Origin: Xanthocytophaga agilis
GTDB taxonomy: Bacteria; Bacteroidota; Bacteroidia; Cytophagales; 172606-1
Direction: 5' to 3'
Length of the DNA stretch: 64,000 nt
Assembly: GCF_030068605.1 (NCBI RefSeq)
Contig: NZ_JASJOU010000003.1
Coordinates: 124,001 to 188,000, forward strand
Below are positions 54,848-63,733 of this stretch, in pieces. Made by a program: the position numbers and the translations under genes. Under the pieces are notes generated by a model that saw only the letters and a list, made by a program, of their open reading frames with translations, was not told the origin of the DNA and made no database searches. Numbering within the stretch: position 1 is the first letter of the stretch; each line of letters opens with the position of its first letter.

Positions 54848-56581
54848 CTATTTTTTACTGAGAGTATACACCATCACGCCTGTACGAGGACTTGTACAAT
54901 ACACATCCCCATTTTTTCCTAAAGCAAAACTGAGAGGATTGTTCATAGCAACATCTATTTTCAATAAAAATTTTCCAGTAGCATCCAGCTTCTGAATACG
55001 AAAATAATCTAAATCTGATATCCAAATATTGTCCTCCTGATCTATTTTAATACTAGCAGGAAAACGAAACTGTCCATCACTAAGGCCTAAAGCTTGAATG
55101 ACCAATAAAAACTGACCATTGGCATCAAACTTTTGTAAACGTTGATTGTTCTTATCTACAACCCACATATTTCCCTGACTATCTGTTGCGATATCCAATG
55201 GATCACTAAATTTCCCCTCTTTGTTTCCATTTGATCCAATCCTTAACAAAAACTTTCCATTAGCATCAAACTTCCGGATACAATTATTTGCAACATCAGA
55301 TACCCAGATATTACCCTGACGGTCTATGTTTATACCTGCTGGAGAAGTGAACTGGTCATCTCCACTTCCCTTCGATCCAAACTTTAACAGGAATTTACCA
55401 TTGGTATCAAACTTTTTTACACAGTAATTTTTTGAGTCAGTTACCCATACATTTCCCTGACTATCGGTAGTGATGCCAGTTGGACTATTCAATTGAGTAT
55501 CTTCGGCACCTAATGAGCCTAGTGTAAAAAGGTATTTCCCGTTTGAATCAAACTTTTGAATACGATTATTTCCACTATCTACAATCCATAGGTTTCCTTT
55601 CGTGTCAACTGCAACTTCTTGCGGATTGTTAAACTGGTCATTCGCTGATCCTGGATCGCCATATTTTCCAACATACTTTCCATTCTTATCAAATTTCTGT
55701 AAACGATAGTTATAACAATCTGCTATCCAAACAATTCCTTTAGAGTCAACGGTTAGTCCCATTGGCGTATTTAATTGACCATCATTTGATCCATAGGCTC
55801 CGCATGCCAGTAAAAATGTCCCATTCTTGTCAAACTTCTGGATGCGGTTATTTCCTTTATCTGCCACCCAGATAGCATTTTCACTATCTGTTACTATACT
55901 CCAGGGTAACACAAATTCTCCCTTACCAATACTATTAATGCCAAATTTCAGCAAAAACTTTCCATTGGAATCAAACTTCTGAATACGGTGGTTTTCAGTA
56001 TCTGCAACCCATACATTTCCATCGCGATCTATTGTCACATCCTGAGGATATACAAATTGTTCATCCTCTTTTCCTTTTGAGCCAAATTGAAGCAAGAAAT
56101 TACCATTCTTATCAAATTTTTGAATACGATGATTTTCACAATCGGCAATCCAGCTATTGCCCTTACTATCTACAGCTATTCCCGTGGGACTATTAAACTG
56201 TCCATCGCCTTTCCCTTTCGAACCAAATTGAAGTAGCACATCGCCACGTGAATTAAATTTGGTAATCTGATTTTTGTCGTTGTCAGCAGCCCACAGATTA
56301 CCTTCTTTATCCAGCGTAATGTGTTTTGTTTGATAGGGAAAATTTGGTTTCGAAACTGCAGAGGCAAAAACGGATTGATAGAAGCCATTGGGGTCCAGTT
56401 TTATAATAGCTCCATTCCGACTGGAAACATACACAGAACCTTGTTTGTCTACGGCAACATCAGAAGGGTAATCCAGATTGGTTTTCCCGATAGTTCGTTT
56501 AAAGGTATACTGCTGGCTCCAGCCAGAAACAGAGAAGAGGATAGTAACAAGTATAGATAAAAGACCTAACTGTTTTTTCAT
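54848..56581 (-). CDS. Secreted NHL-repeat beta-propeller protein
   Basis: The protein has 577 residues from the ATG at 56581 (MKKQLGLLSILVTILFSVSG, signal peptide). It holds about eleven repeats of ~47 residues, each with the NHL pattern P.GI..D..GN.WV.D..N.RIQKFD.NG.FLL.FG. Two propellers of about six blades could be formed. There is no T9SS tail and no lipobox, so it may be periplasmic or released. NHL propellers bind proteins, glycans or RNA in other systems; the partner here is unknown. It stands alone with an R2 repeat behind its 3' end. Confidence 0.88.
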   Translation of the reverse strand: MKKQLGLLSILVTILFSVSGWSQQYTFKRTIGKTNLDYPSDVAVDKQGSVYVSSRNGAIIKLDPNGFYQSVFASAVSKPNFPYQTKHITLDKEGNLWAADNDKNQITKFNSRGDVLLQFGSKGKGDGQFNSPTGIAVDSKGNSWIADCENHRIQKFDKNGNFLLQFGSKGKEDEQFVYPQDVTIDRDGNVWVADTENHRIQKFDSNGKFLLKFGINSIGKGEFVLPWSIVTDSENAIWVADKGNNRIQKFDKNGTFLLACGAYGSNDGQLNTPMGLTVDSKGIVWIADCYNYRLQKFDKNGKYVGKYGDPGSANDQFNNPQEVAVDTKGNLWIVDSGNNRIQKFDSNGKYLFTLGSLGAEDTQLNSPTGITTDSQGNVWVTDSKNYCVKKFDTNGKFLLKFGSKGSGDDQFTSPAGINIDRQGNIWVSDVANNCIRKFDANGKFLLRIGSNGNKEGKFSDPLDIATDSQGNMWVVDKNNQRLQKFDANGQFLLVIQALGLSDGQFRFPASIKIDQEDNIWISDLDYFRIQKLDATGKFLLKIDVAMNNPLSFALGKNGDVYCTSPRTGVMVYTLSKK

Positions 56582-56824
56582 AAGAACAGATATTGAAATA
56601 TAGCTATGAAATGATTTTACAGATTTTTCCACCGTTCAGGTTAGTAATACTATCAACTGAGGGATGATGTTACTCGCAAAAATAGCTCCCGGCAGGAAAT
56701 AAATACAGGTTTTACCCAATTGTCCAACATTACTTAGGCAGTATAGCGAACTCTATTACTTTTTCGCTTTTGGTACAGTACTGCTGATGTAGAGGGTCAT
56801 TGGGAGGTATAAAAGAGTAGTTGA

Positions 56825-57895
56825 TCAGTTCTTCAACACTGTCAAAACATGGTTAATATCCCACACATAGAAAAGTCCACGATCATATATCATTTTTGTC
56901 AATGCATACCGATCATATGATTCTATTTGACTCTTACCCTCAAATATATGTGTCCAGACCACCTTTGCCTGATCTGTATCATATGCAATAAGTTGAGGTA
57001 GTCGCTTCCGAAAACCATCTGTAAAATAATAGATATACGGACCTTCTTTGTACCAATTAGAGTGTACCAGTTCCATTCTTGTATCTGTAAGGTGTGTATA
57101 GTCGTTCAGTACTTTTATCGCTGTACCTGTACGGGCATCGATCTCAATATAGATACCCTGATAAAAGGAAGTGAGAACTCCGGTTATGGGGTCTAGTTTG
57201 AACTCACTTGCGGATGGCAGCCGCGGGTTATTTTGCAAATATAGAGGAATGGCACCTGTTACGGAATCTATCTGCCATCGTTTATTGCCAGTCCTTACAT
57301 CAAATGCCATGAGATGTTCACCTGTAACCGCTACTACCACAATATCTTCATATCTTCCTAAAATTCTATGGATTTCACCTGAATGGATACTATCTCGCCT
57401 ACTAAAATCCTGATAGGCTCCTTCTTTTCTGGCATCATATTCCCATTGATATTCTCCCGTAGTCCGGTCAAAACATTGCAGTATTTCTTTTTTCTCGTTT
57501 TTAAATGTTGTCTGAAAAATATAGTCGCTAAAACACATGCGTTCAACCCCTTTCGGAAACACTGTCCGGGAAATCTCCTGTCCATCTGTCACTCTTATCG
57601 TAACGTACTCTTCATTATCAAGAAATAAACCGATACCATCTACATAAGAGCGCCACAAATACCGCTTATTGATAAAACGTTGTGACCCATCACGTAGATC
57701 ATATACATAAGTACTCCCACCTTTTTTTACATAGAAAAGAACATCTGTATAAAGTTCATAATCAGATCCGGGAAGATCATCTGTGATCAGGGTGTTATTC
57801 CAATAAAGGTGTCGATTACTAAAATACAGGAGTAAGTTTCCCCCCTTTACACTGTATCCCTTAACATCTGTATAGACTTGTATTACTTCTTTCAT
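56825..57895 (-). CDS. Cytoplasmic PQQ-like beta-propeller protein
   Basis: The protein has 356 residues from the ATG at 57895; the alternative start four codons earlier is TTG. It has no signal peptide. Repeated strands with the PQQ/WD-like closing pattern, such as LQCFDRTTGEYQWEYDARKE, LMAFDVRTGNKRWQID and LIAYDTDQAKVVWTHIF, indicate a propeller of PQQ-like units. Without a signal peptide it cannot be a BamB-type assembly factor. Propeller-type cytoplasmic proteins occur among immunity proteins, and the small-gene context favours that, but this is inference. Confidence 0.7.
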   Translation of the reverse strand: MKEVIQVYTDVKGYSVKGGNLLLYFSNRHLYWNNTLITDDLPGSDYELYTDVLFYVKKGGSTYVYDLRDGSQRFINKRYLWRSYVDGIGLFLDNEEYVTIRVTDGQEISRTVFPKGVERMCFSDYIFQTTFKNEKKEILQCFDRTTGEYQWEYDARKEGAYQDFSRRDSIHSGEIHRILGRYEDIVVVAVTGEHLMAFDVRTGNKRWQIDSVTGAIPLYLQNNPRLPSASEFKLDPITGVLTSFYQGIYIEIDARTGTAIKVLNDYTHLTDTRMELVHSNWYKEGPYIYYFTDGFRKRLPQLIAYDTDQAKVVWTHIFEGKSQIESYDRYALTKMIYDRGLFYVWDINHVLTVLKN

Positions 57896-58033
57896 GATAG
57901 GAGGCAACTAAACTTTGGTTATGAAATTCGGGTCAATGCCATAGAGCATCTTTTACTAGTTGAATATAAGTACTAAAAAGCCTTCTGATACGCCTTATTG
58001 CAGACAACAACCATCAGGGGATGCTCATCAAAT

Positions 58034-58501
58034 TCAACTGAGTGCATCATAATCTCCCCACACGTTTTCAAACTCTTCAAAGGAGTACAACTTTGATTCA
58101 AAGTCGATTACCAGGCTATCTTTGTACCGATTCAGTTGTAAAAAAGGAACTAAATCTTTTATGACTTTCTGCATAAGTTGAGGACCTCTTATCATATTGA
58201 TGTCAAAACCAATCAAGAAGATGGGCTCTTCAGATGAAATACCTAGGATTCTTTCAATCTTGGCTACTTCAGTTTCATCATACCCAATTATAGGCGCAAC
58301 AAATGCGTCAAATAAAACATATTGTGCCTCCTCGTGTTGATCATAGTATCCCTCTTTAGTGATTTCACATTATAGATCTCCATCAATATATTTACATTGT
58401 ACTGTGTAATCTAACGATTTGATATAGTTGATTACCTCTATGCTCAAGTCTGAGAAAATAGGTTTGGTAAGTAAACAAAAATCCTCACTTGTAATAATCA
58501 T
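58034..58501 (-). pseudogene. Small gene interrupted by one in-frame TAA
   Basis: From ATG 58501 (MIITSEDFCLLTKPIFSDLS) the frame reads 43 codons to TAA at 58372-58370 and then continues in the same frame through CEITKEGYYDQHEEAQYVLF, RILGISSEEPIFLIGFDINM and SFEEFENVWGDYDALS to 58034. Without the stop the product would be 155 residues, cytoplasmic, of unknown family. Everything else in the frame is intact, so the break looks recent. Confidence 0.75.
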
Positions 58502-58571
58502 TTCTTTGGATAAAAGTAAAGTTCTAACAATCCTTTAAGTTCTTCTTTAGTAGCAACGACAAACACCTTAC

Positions 58572-59516
58572 TCAGGACATAATCTTGTCAGAAATCAGGT
58601 ATACTGTTAATCTATCCAAAGCTCGCTTGGCAGCATTACTTATCGCAGGATTAACATGAGTTGCGTACGTATCTATCCACTTACTGTATGAAGGATTTTT
58701 TGTGTGCCCCACAACGTCTAATATATAGGGTAGGTGCCATTCATCTGCGTCTTTTAATTTTTCTAATACCCATACATCAAATGGTACTTTAGGGTCAGGA
58801 AAATAACTACTCTCAACGCCTGCAATAGCAGCTTGGTGGACTAATTCTAACAATTCCTGATCTTGTTCAGTAAATAACATTCCTAAAGCAGAACGAAATA
58901 GCCCTGAAAATTTACTTACTCGTGAATATTTAAAATCCAGTCTCATTTCACGATAAATGATTCTATAAGATTCTATTTGCTCTTCAGTTTCAGAATATAT
59001 AATTCTCTCACGCCTACCCGCTCCCTCATCCAATAGCTTTTGGGAGAAGTTATCGAATGCAGAAACACTTGTATCTAAATGGTAGTGTAGTAATTGTTTA
59101 TACAATACGGCTCCAGAGCGAACAGGAAATAACTCATTTGTAAATGAGGCGGATAACCCCTTATCAAGGATTACAGTTTCCTTACTAAGATTACTATCTA
59201 AATACTGAAAAAAGAAGGAAATGAATGTATAGAGTGCGGTCTGATCATCAGCTATTTTAACTAAGATATTTTTCAAACTCCTGTAGGATATGTTTTCATA
59301 GTAACCCGAATCTACACAGGCAAACATGAACAGAACAAAGTAGTCGGAATCATACTGCTTTAAAGTATAGACAAGCAATTTAGTAAAGGAGTTTCTATCA
59401 ATCGTATCCAATATTTCCTTTATTGAATCTGGTATGAGAGTCGCTTGCTTGTCTAAAGAAAAAGTATAAAGAATGTGATAGATCCTTTCCGACAACTCTT
59501 TTACCTGTTTATTCAT
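58572..59516 (-). CDS. Helical-repeat (HEAT-like) hypothetical protein
   Basis: The protein has 314 residues, without signal peptide. It is helix-rich throughout. The end HLPYILDVVGHTKNPSYSKW, then HVNPAISNAAKRALDRL resembles paired HEAT-type helices. An insert with basic and acidic residues (LLDEGAGRRERIIYSETEEQ) lies in the middle. No family name is assigned. An R1 repeat lies directly upstream (59517-59610), as for two other genes in this part, suggesting a common promoter or cassette border. Confidence 0.6.
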   Translation of the reverse strand: MNKQVKELSERIYHILYTFSLDKQATLIPDSIKEILDTIDRNSFTKLLVYTLKQYDSDYFVLFMFACVDSGYYENISYRSLKNILVKIADDQTALYTFISFFFQYLDSNLSKETVILDKGLSASFTNELFPVRSGAVLYKQLLHYHLDTSVSAFDNFSQKLLDEGAGRRERIIYSETEEQIESYRIIYREMRLDFKYSRVSKFSGLFRSALGMLFTEQDQELLELVHQAAIAGVESSYFPDPKVPFDVWVLEKLKDADEWHLPYILDVVGHTKNPSYSKWIDTYATHVNPAISNAAKRALDRLTVYLISDKIMS

Positions 59517-59610
59517 ACTGTAAGTTTCCCTATAAAGTGAGCTAGTAGTAAGTAGCGCCTGGCTGGTCTTAGTAAATTCAACAGAAGTTATAAAACGCTA
59601 ATATTTTTTG
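59517..59610. repeat. Intergenic repeat family R1, copy 1 (short)
   Basis: cctataaagtgagctag, agcgcct.gctggtctta, aaattcaaca and gttataaaacgctaa match copies at 62493-62639 and 63585-63733. The copy begins right at the start codon of the gene at 58572-59516 and ends by the stop of the next upstream gene, so it is cut to about 95 bp. Confidence 0.8.
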
Positions 59611-59617
59611 GGTTATT

Positions 59618-60028
59618 TCATAAATCTGTCTCAGTATTAGGAGGGAAATAATATACCTTTTCCGTTTTAAAAGATATGTCTTTGGCGGCAACAAAGAATC
59701 CAAAATCTTCCTGTTCCTCAAAATATTTTGGGATAATCTTAAATAATGTATAGCCTTCTTCGATCTGATACCTGGCATTCAAATAGAAATTTTCTTCATC
59801 AGAGGCCAGCATAAGCATATCTTTTGAGGTATCTGTCATCCACTCATAGTTTATTTCCATAAAAGAAGTAGCAATGAATGTAATTTCGATTGTATGATTT
59901 GAACTCAAATCAATACCTCCTACTATTTTCAAGCTTCCATATTCAAAGACAGATACCTGAAAGTCCTGCCAAAGGTCTTTTCTGACAAAAGTATTTATTT
60001 CAAGAATTGTTTGTTCCAGCTTGTCCAT
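59618..60028 (-). CDS. Hypothetical protein, possibly immunity-type
   Basis: The protein has 136 residues from the ATG at 60028; a three-codon longer frame needs TTG. It is cytoplasmic. The beta-rich middle VSVFEYGSLKIVGGIDLSSN and HTIEITFIATSFMEINYEWM is followed by an acidic helix region and FFVAAKDISFKTEKVYYFP. This strand pattern is seen in many small immunity proteins, but no family was recognised. The R1 repeat lies between it and the HEAT-like gene. Confidence 0.55.
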   Translation of the reverse strand: MDKLEQTILEINTFVRKDLWQDFQVSVFEYGSLKIVGGIDLSSNHTIEITFIATSFMEINYEWMTDTSKDMLMLASDEENFYLNARYQIEEGYTLFKIIPKYFEEQEDFGFFVAAKDISFKTEKVYYFPPNTETDL

Positions 60029-60151
60029 AAGAAGCAATCAGGTCTCAATACGATATAGGTTTATAGAATAAATCCTGGTTAAGATACAAATCCTTTTTCT
60101 TTATAATTTGTAACCACTGGTTATTCTATACTGGATAATCTATCCATTCAT

Positions 60152-60275
60152 TAGGATGATAAGTATTACTATGATTTTTGAGAAATATACAAGAGAGCTG
60201 ACAAGTGAAAAGCTATCTGAAATAGTTTCTGTATCTCTAAAAAGCAGAAGTCAGACAGTACTGCCTGACTTTTGC
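60152..60275. repeat. Intergenic repeat family R2, copy 3, with hairpin
   Basis: cattaggatgat, tattactatgattt, gctatctgaaatagtttctg and tatctctaaaaagc match the other copies. gcagaagtcag (60244-60254) pairs with ctgacttttgc (60265-60275), with one G:T. Confidence 0.75.
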
Positions 60276-60291
60276 AAGATTATTGAAGATG

Positions 60292-60462
60292 TCATTTCTT
60301 AACCTGTAGTAGAACTCGACTTAAATAGCCAGGTTGTTGGGCTGATAAATATTCCATCATTTCTAGTATAACTTCCTTAGTAATCGCTTTCACAAAAAAT
60401 AAGGTCGGGGAGCAATGAAAAGATAACCTTCTAGCTTCTCCTACTGCATTCTTTCCTACATC
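60292..60462 (-). pseudogene. C-terminal gene fragment
   Basis: A 56-codon open stretch on the minus strand has protein-like sequence, DVGKNAVGEARRLSFHCSPT, then LFFVKAITKEVILEMMEYLS and QQPGYLSRVLLQVKK to a TGA at 60292, but no start codon; a stop precedes it. It looks like the tail of a lost gene, lying directly beside the R2 repeat. No relative was found elsewhere in the window. Confidence 0.55.
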
Positions 60463-60530
60463 TCATTCACAATGTATAAATTCACTCTCATATTCGTTTC
60501 AGGATACTTTACTAAAACGGGTCTGGAGTC

Positions 60531-61019
60531 CTACTTAAGATACAATTCCACTTTTTTATACACCTCATGTCTAGAATTGTTAATATAAGCAAATAAACTA
60601 ACAGGATAGTAACAATCAGCCTGAAAAGAATCGAACCGAACGTCTAATGCCTTAAGATAAGGTATACCCTTAATCTTATCAATTAGCAAAAATGCTAAAT
60701 CCCCAACTAATAAATTTTTATCAAAAGGGCATACCCTGGCAGGTGTTATAGTTGTGTCCAGTATAAGCTTAATAGTGCTATGTTGTTTTGTAGAAAAAGT
60801 AGTGATGAGTGAACGATACAAACTATCATCTACAATTCTGGAGCATTCATTGTCCCAATTAAAAGAAACGCCATTCGGTAATTCTATCAAGATAATACCA
60901 TTCACTATTTCTACTTGATATCCTGTATCTACATTGACACTATCCGTTGAAATGTCAGATCTTGACGAAGAGCAAGACATAAAAAGGGCAAACATACTAG
61001 TATATAGTATTTTTTTCAT
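60531..61019 (-). CDS. Hypothetical lipoprotein
   Basis: The protein has 162 residues with lipobox FALFMSC (Cys16) and a Ser/Asp-rich linker. Three further Cys residues (NECSRI, ARVCPF, QADCYY) may form a disulfide in the periplasm. Strands YQVEIVNGIILIELPNG and HSTIKLILDTTI are visible. Family unknown. It starts 20 bp from the small gene upstream (61039-61248), so the two probably form an operon. Confidence 0.6.
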   Translation of the reverse strand: MKKILYTSMFALFMSCSSSRSDISTDSVNVDTGYQVEIVNGIILIELPNGVSFNWDNECSRIVDDSLYRSLITTFSTKQHSTIKLILDTTITPARVCPFDKNLLVGDLAFLLIDKIKGIPYLKALDVRFDSFQADCYYPVSLFAYINNSRHEVYKKVELYLK

Positions 61020-61038
61020 ATTATCTATGAGTATTTAC

Positions 61039-61248
61039 TTATTTAGAAGGATTTACCTGAGTTTTCTCCTTCTGTATCACAACTGTTTTTCCTCTTACCA
61101 GACTGTCGATCGCATTTTCTGAAATCCGATTATCTAAAGAATAGATAAGACTATCACAAACTAATTCTTTCGTATCAGTTGTTGTTTTCACATCCATATA
61201 TCCGGAAAACAACCATAACAAGGTGATACTATTTAGGCTTCTCCACAT
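61039..61248 (-). CDS. Small secreted hypothetical protein
   Basis: 69 residues from the ATG at 61248; the longer frame gives 14 more. The N-terminus MWRSLNSITLLWLFSGYM is hydrophobic and may be a short signal or anchor sequence, followed by a charged body with VCDSLIYSLDNRISENAIDS and VVIQKEKTQ. It lies just upstream of the lipoprotein gene. It might be a genuine small partner, or the C-terminal part of a longer lost gene. Confidence 0.4.
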   Translation of the reverse strand: MWRSLNSITLLWLFSGYMDVKTTTDTKELVCDSLIYSLDNRISENAIDSLVRGKTVVIQKEKTQVNPSK

Positions 61249-61344
61249 TATATTTATCAAGTGCAGATTCAAGTAGATTAAATTTATCACTATCCAATAA
61301 GGAATTAATTGTTTTGATTGATGAATATGTAGGTCAGATATATA

Positions 61345-61905
61345 CTAAGATTGAGGTGTTTGTATATTTAATAAGACGGAAATGAACTTTTTATACTTTT
61401 CCCCTCCAGCCTTTTGTGAAAGTTCTTCTAACAGAAATTCCTCTTTTTGAAGAGTATATCTCTTTCCCAAGAGTTCATTAGTATTGATTTCTGCATATGA
61501 AATTATCACTTCCAGAAAAGATGAAGCATTTTGAGCACAATAGAATCTAATTGCAGGATACTGACCAGGTTCTAATAAAAATATATCATCTGGAAGTACT
61601 ACAATTATTTCATCAGAGTCCTTATCTAGTAGTACCAGATCTTCTTGAAAAAGAGCAAAGTGTATAAACCCATTGATAGTTGAAAGTTCTTGTATAAAAC
61701 CAATAAATCCGAGAGATATTTGACTCTTGTAATTTGTAATAAGCTCAATAATGGGATTTGTATTTTCCTGATAACTCTCATTTTTAGGTAAACACGTATA
61801 TTCTTTTATTATAACTGGTGCTATCTCACTTCCTACACTCGCGATTAGTAAGTCTATATCCGGAGTTTTTGCTTTTAATTGTTCTGTAAATTCTTTTGCT
61901 GTCAT
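61345..61905 (-). CDS. Hypothetical cytoplasmic protein, SUKH-like features
   Basis: The protein has 186 residues, starting MTAKEFTEQLKAKTPDIDLL. The core SLGFIGFIQELSTINGFIHF, ALFQEDLVLLDKDSDEIIVV and DIFLLEPGQYPAIRFY has the helix-then-acidic-strand outline of SUKH-type immunity proteins, but the key motif is not clear, so the family is left open. No membrane or export signals. The context is the array of small minus-strand genes. Confidence 0.55.
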   Translation of the reverse strand: MTAKEFTEQLKAKTPDIDLLIASVGSEIAPVIIKEYTCLPKNESYQENTNPIIELITNYKSQISLGFIGFIQELSTINGFIHFALFQEDLVLLDKDSDEIIVVLPDDIFLLEPGQYPAIRFYCAQNASSFLEVIISYAEINTNELLGKRYTLQKEEFLLEELSQKAGGEKYKKFISVLLNIQTPQS

Positions 61906-62031
61906 CTTATAGTAAGTTGGGTCTGATTTTCATCAAGATACTTAGTACATAACTTTTTCATCCGGATCTCTCTACCGACAAATGTGGTCACTCTTACAAC
62001 GGAGCATATTCTCAAACCAGATTTTGTGAGA

Positions 62032-62490
62032 CTAGTGGGTGCTCTTATAACCGTTTATAAAGGATACTACAACCTCAACAAGAAATAATGTTAGTATACA
62101 CTGGTAATATATGATATTAGGCCGCCAGTTATGAATAAGGATATAGTTAATGAAACCTTTTGCATTGGGAGTATTAATGATTATATCAAAAGGAAGAAAA
62201 GCAAAAACAAATGATACTACTAATCGTACTAACAGATAGAAAAACAATCCATATATTCTTTTTTTGAACCAATTGCAAAGCTCAGAGTCAATACTATAGA
62301 TTGCACCACCAAACGTAAGGCACTCAAGTAATAACCTCATTCCTTGAGGATATCCCAATAGAAACTTTGCCGAAAGAGGATTAGTATGTACAAAGACAAG
62401 AGTTAATAACAGTATACAAAAATAAATTAGATATTTCAGGTTTCTTTTCATTGGTAGTTCCAAAGTCTCCAGTCTCTTTTTGATAATCAT
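62032..62490 (-). CDS. Small multi-pass membrane protein
   Basis: The protein has 152 residues and three or four membrane helices (LKYLIYFCILLLTLVFVH; MRLLLECLTFGGAIYS; IYGLFFYLLVRLVVSFVFAF; IIYYQCILTLFLVEVVVSFI). An inner ATG at residue 14 (MKRNLKYL) could also be the start and would fit a membrane protein equally well. An R1 repeat lies immediately upstream. Family unknown. Confidence 0.6.
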   Translation of the reverse strand: MIIKKRLETLELPMKRNLKYLIYFCILLLTLVFVHTNPLSAKFLLGYPQGMRLLLECLTFGGAIYSIDSELCNWFKKRIYGLFFYLLVRLVVSFVFAFLPFDIIINTPNAKGFINYILIHNWRPNIIYYQCILTLFLVEVVVSFINGYKSTH

Positions 62491-62492
62491 AG

Positions 62493-62639
62493 TTTTCCTA
62501 TAAAGTGAGCTAGTTATAGTTAGAGCCTAGGTGGTCTTGGCAAATTCAACAGGAGCTATAAAACGCTAAGATTCTATTTCACAGAAAGCTATCTGGTATT
62601 TTAGCTAACTATAATTTAATTAACTGTGCTTCATCAGAT
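62493..62639. repeat. Intergenic repeat family R1, copy 2
   Basis: About 147 bp nearly collinear with 63585-63733: cctataaagtgagctag, ggcaaattcaac, ggagctataaaacgctaag, atttcacagaaagcta, ctggtattttagctaa, aatttaattaactgtgcttc. It begins 3 bp upstream of the start codon of the membrane-protein gene. Confidence 0.85.
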
Positions 62640-62729
62640 ATAAACTTAAATCCTCCTCCTTTTTCAGTGAGTATAGGAGTTGAGCTTGCGTGGGGAAGCA
62701 TTAAGCAGAGTGTCCTTTTTTGGTTGCTT

Positions 62730-63533
62730 TTATTTTCTTTGAGAAACGAAATTATATTTAAATACTTCCTTATAGAATATTTTCTTTTTATCTACTGTAA
62801 TAATTACCTCTATCTTCTGTATTAATCCATGTGTATAATAGTATTTCCTTTCAATAACTGTATCTTCAAATACAAACTTATCATCTAATAATAAATTACT
62901 TTCAGTGTAAGAAACTTACATTCTTTTTAGAAAAGTTTCGTTTGAAATACCATATTGTGAAAATAATTCAGTGCGACAATTTGTGCTATAAGAATCGATT
63001 AATACTGCTACCGAATCTCTTTTTAGCTTTCTTGAATCTTTCTTGTAGGCATTATTAACTATTATGTCTATTTCTCCTATCTCTTTTTCAAGAAGTTTTA
63101 AAGGATCTTTAAATAGAAGAGTGGGAAAAATTGGCTCGTATAATTTAACAGTATTAAAATTGCCCTTTATATCTATTAAGGAGTTCCTTTCATTATAGAT
63201 ATAACTAATTTCATTTGCTTTTTCATACTGTGTATTTACCCTTTTTCCTTGATTTATAGGCAAATACTCAATTTGAGTGATTAAATTATTTTTACTATCA
63301 TAGGTAAAGACTATTGAATCTAATACACTGTTATTATAAATATTAAATTCAACAAGATTTTCCAACAACCTTTTTTGGTTATATGTCCGTTTTTCAGAAA
63401 GGTATGTGTGACCATTTGCCTTGCTACATCTTATAACTTGCAATATCTCAGTATTGTGTTGAGGCAAGTCCTTGACATTTACTAAAATCAAGAGAAAAAC
63501 AATTATTGGTAATTGTTTCTTTAAAGTTACCAT
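62730..63533 (-). pseudogene. Secreted YD-like protein gene with one in-frame TAA
   Basis: From ATG 63533 the frame codes 205 residues (signal-like MVTLKKQLPIIVFLLILVNV) to TAA at 62918-62916. In the same frame it then continues for 61 more codons (VSYTESNLLLDDKFVFEDTV, IERKYYYTHGLIQKIEVIIT, KVEFKYN-like end, FVSQRK) to a second TAA at 62730. The downstream part has the same character: strand-rich, with YYYTHGLIQKI like YDSKNNLITQIEY upstream, a YD-type pattern. A 205-residue shortened protein may still be made. The R1 repeat lies about 50 bp upstream. Confidence 0.65.
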
Positions 63534-63584
63534 ATGAAGCCACGGGGATTAGTTGTTCCATTTCTGGGAATTGATATATCTGTA

Positions 63585-63733
63585 AGCTCCCCTATAAAGC
63601 GAGCCAGTCATAGTTAGCGCCTAGCTAACATTGGCAAATTCAACTGGAGCTATAAAACTTTAAGATTTTATTTCACAGAAAGCTAACTGGTATTTTGGCT
63701 AATTATAATTTAATTAACTGTGCTTCATCAGAT
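63585..63733. repeat. Intergenic repeat family R1, copy 3
   Basis: Third copy of the element, with gttagc-gccta-gctaac as an internal hairpin, ggcaaattcaac, ggagctataaaac, atttcacagaaagctaactg and taatttaattaactgtgctt. The start codon of the gene at 62730-63533 is about 50 bp downstream of it. Confidence 0.85.

Noticed and set aside
58034-63533. A genetic code in which TAA is read as sense
   Set aside because: Many intact genes here end in TAA, including the sigma-factor, FecR and SusC genes, so the two in-frame TAA codons are better explained by mutation or rare readthrough.
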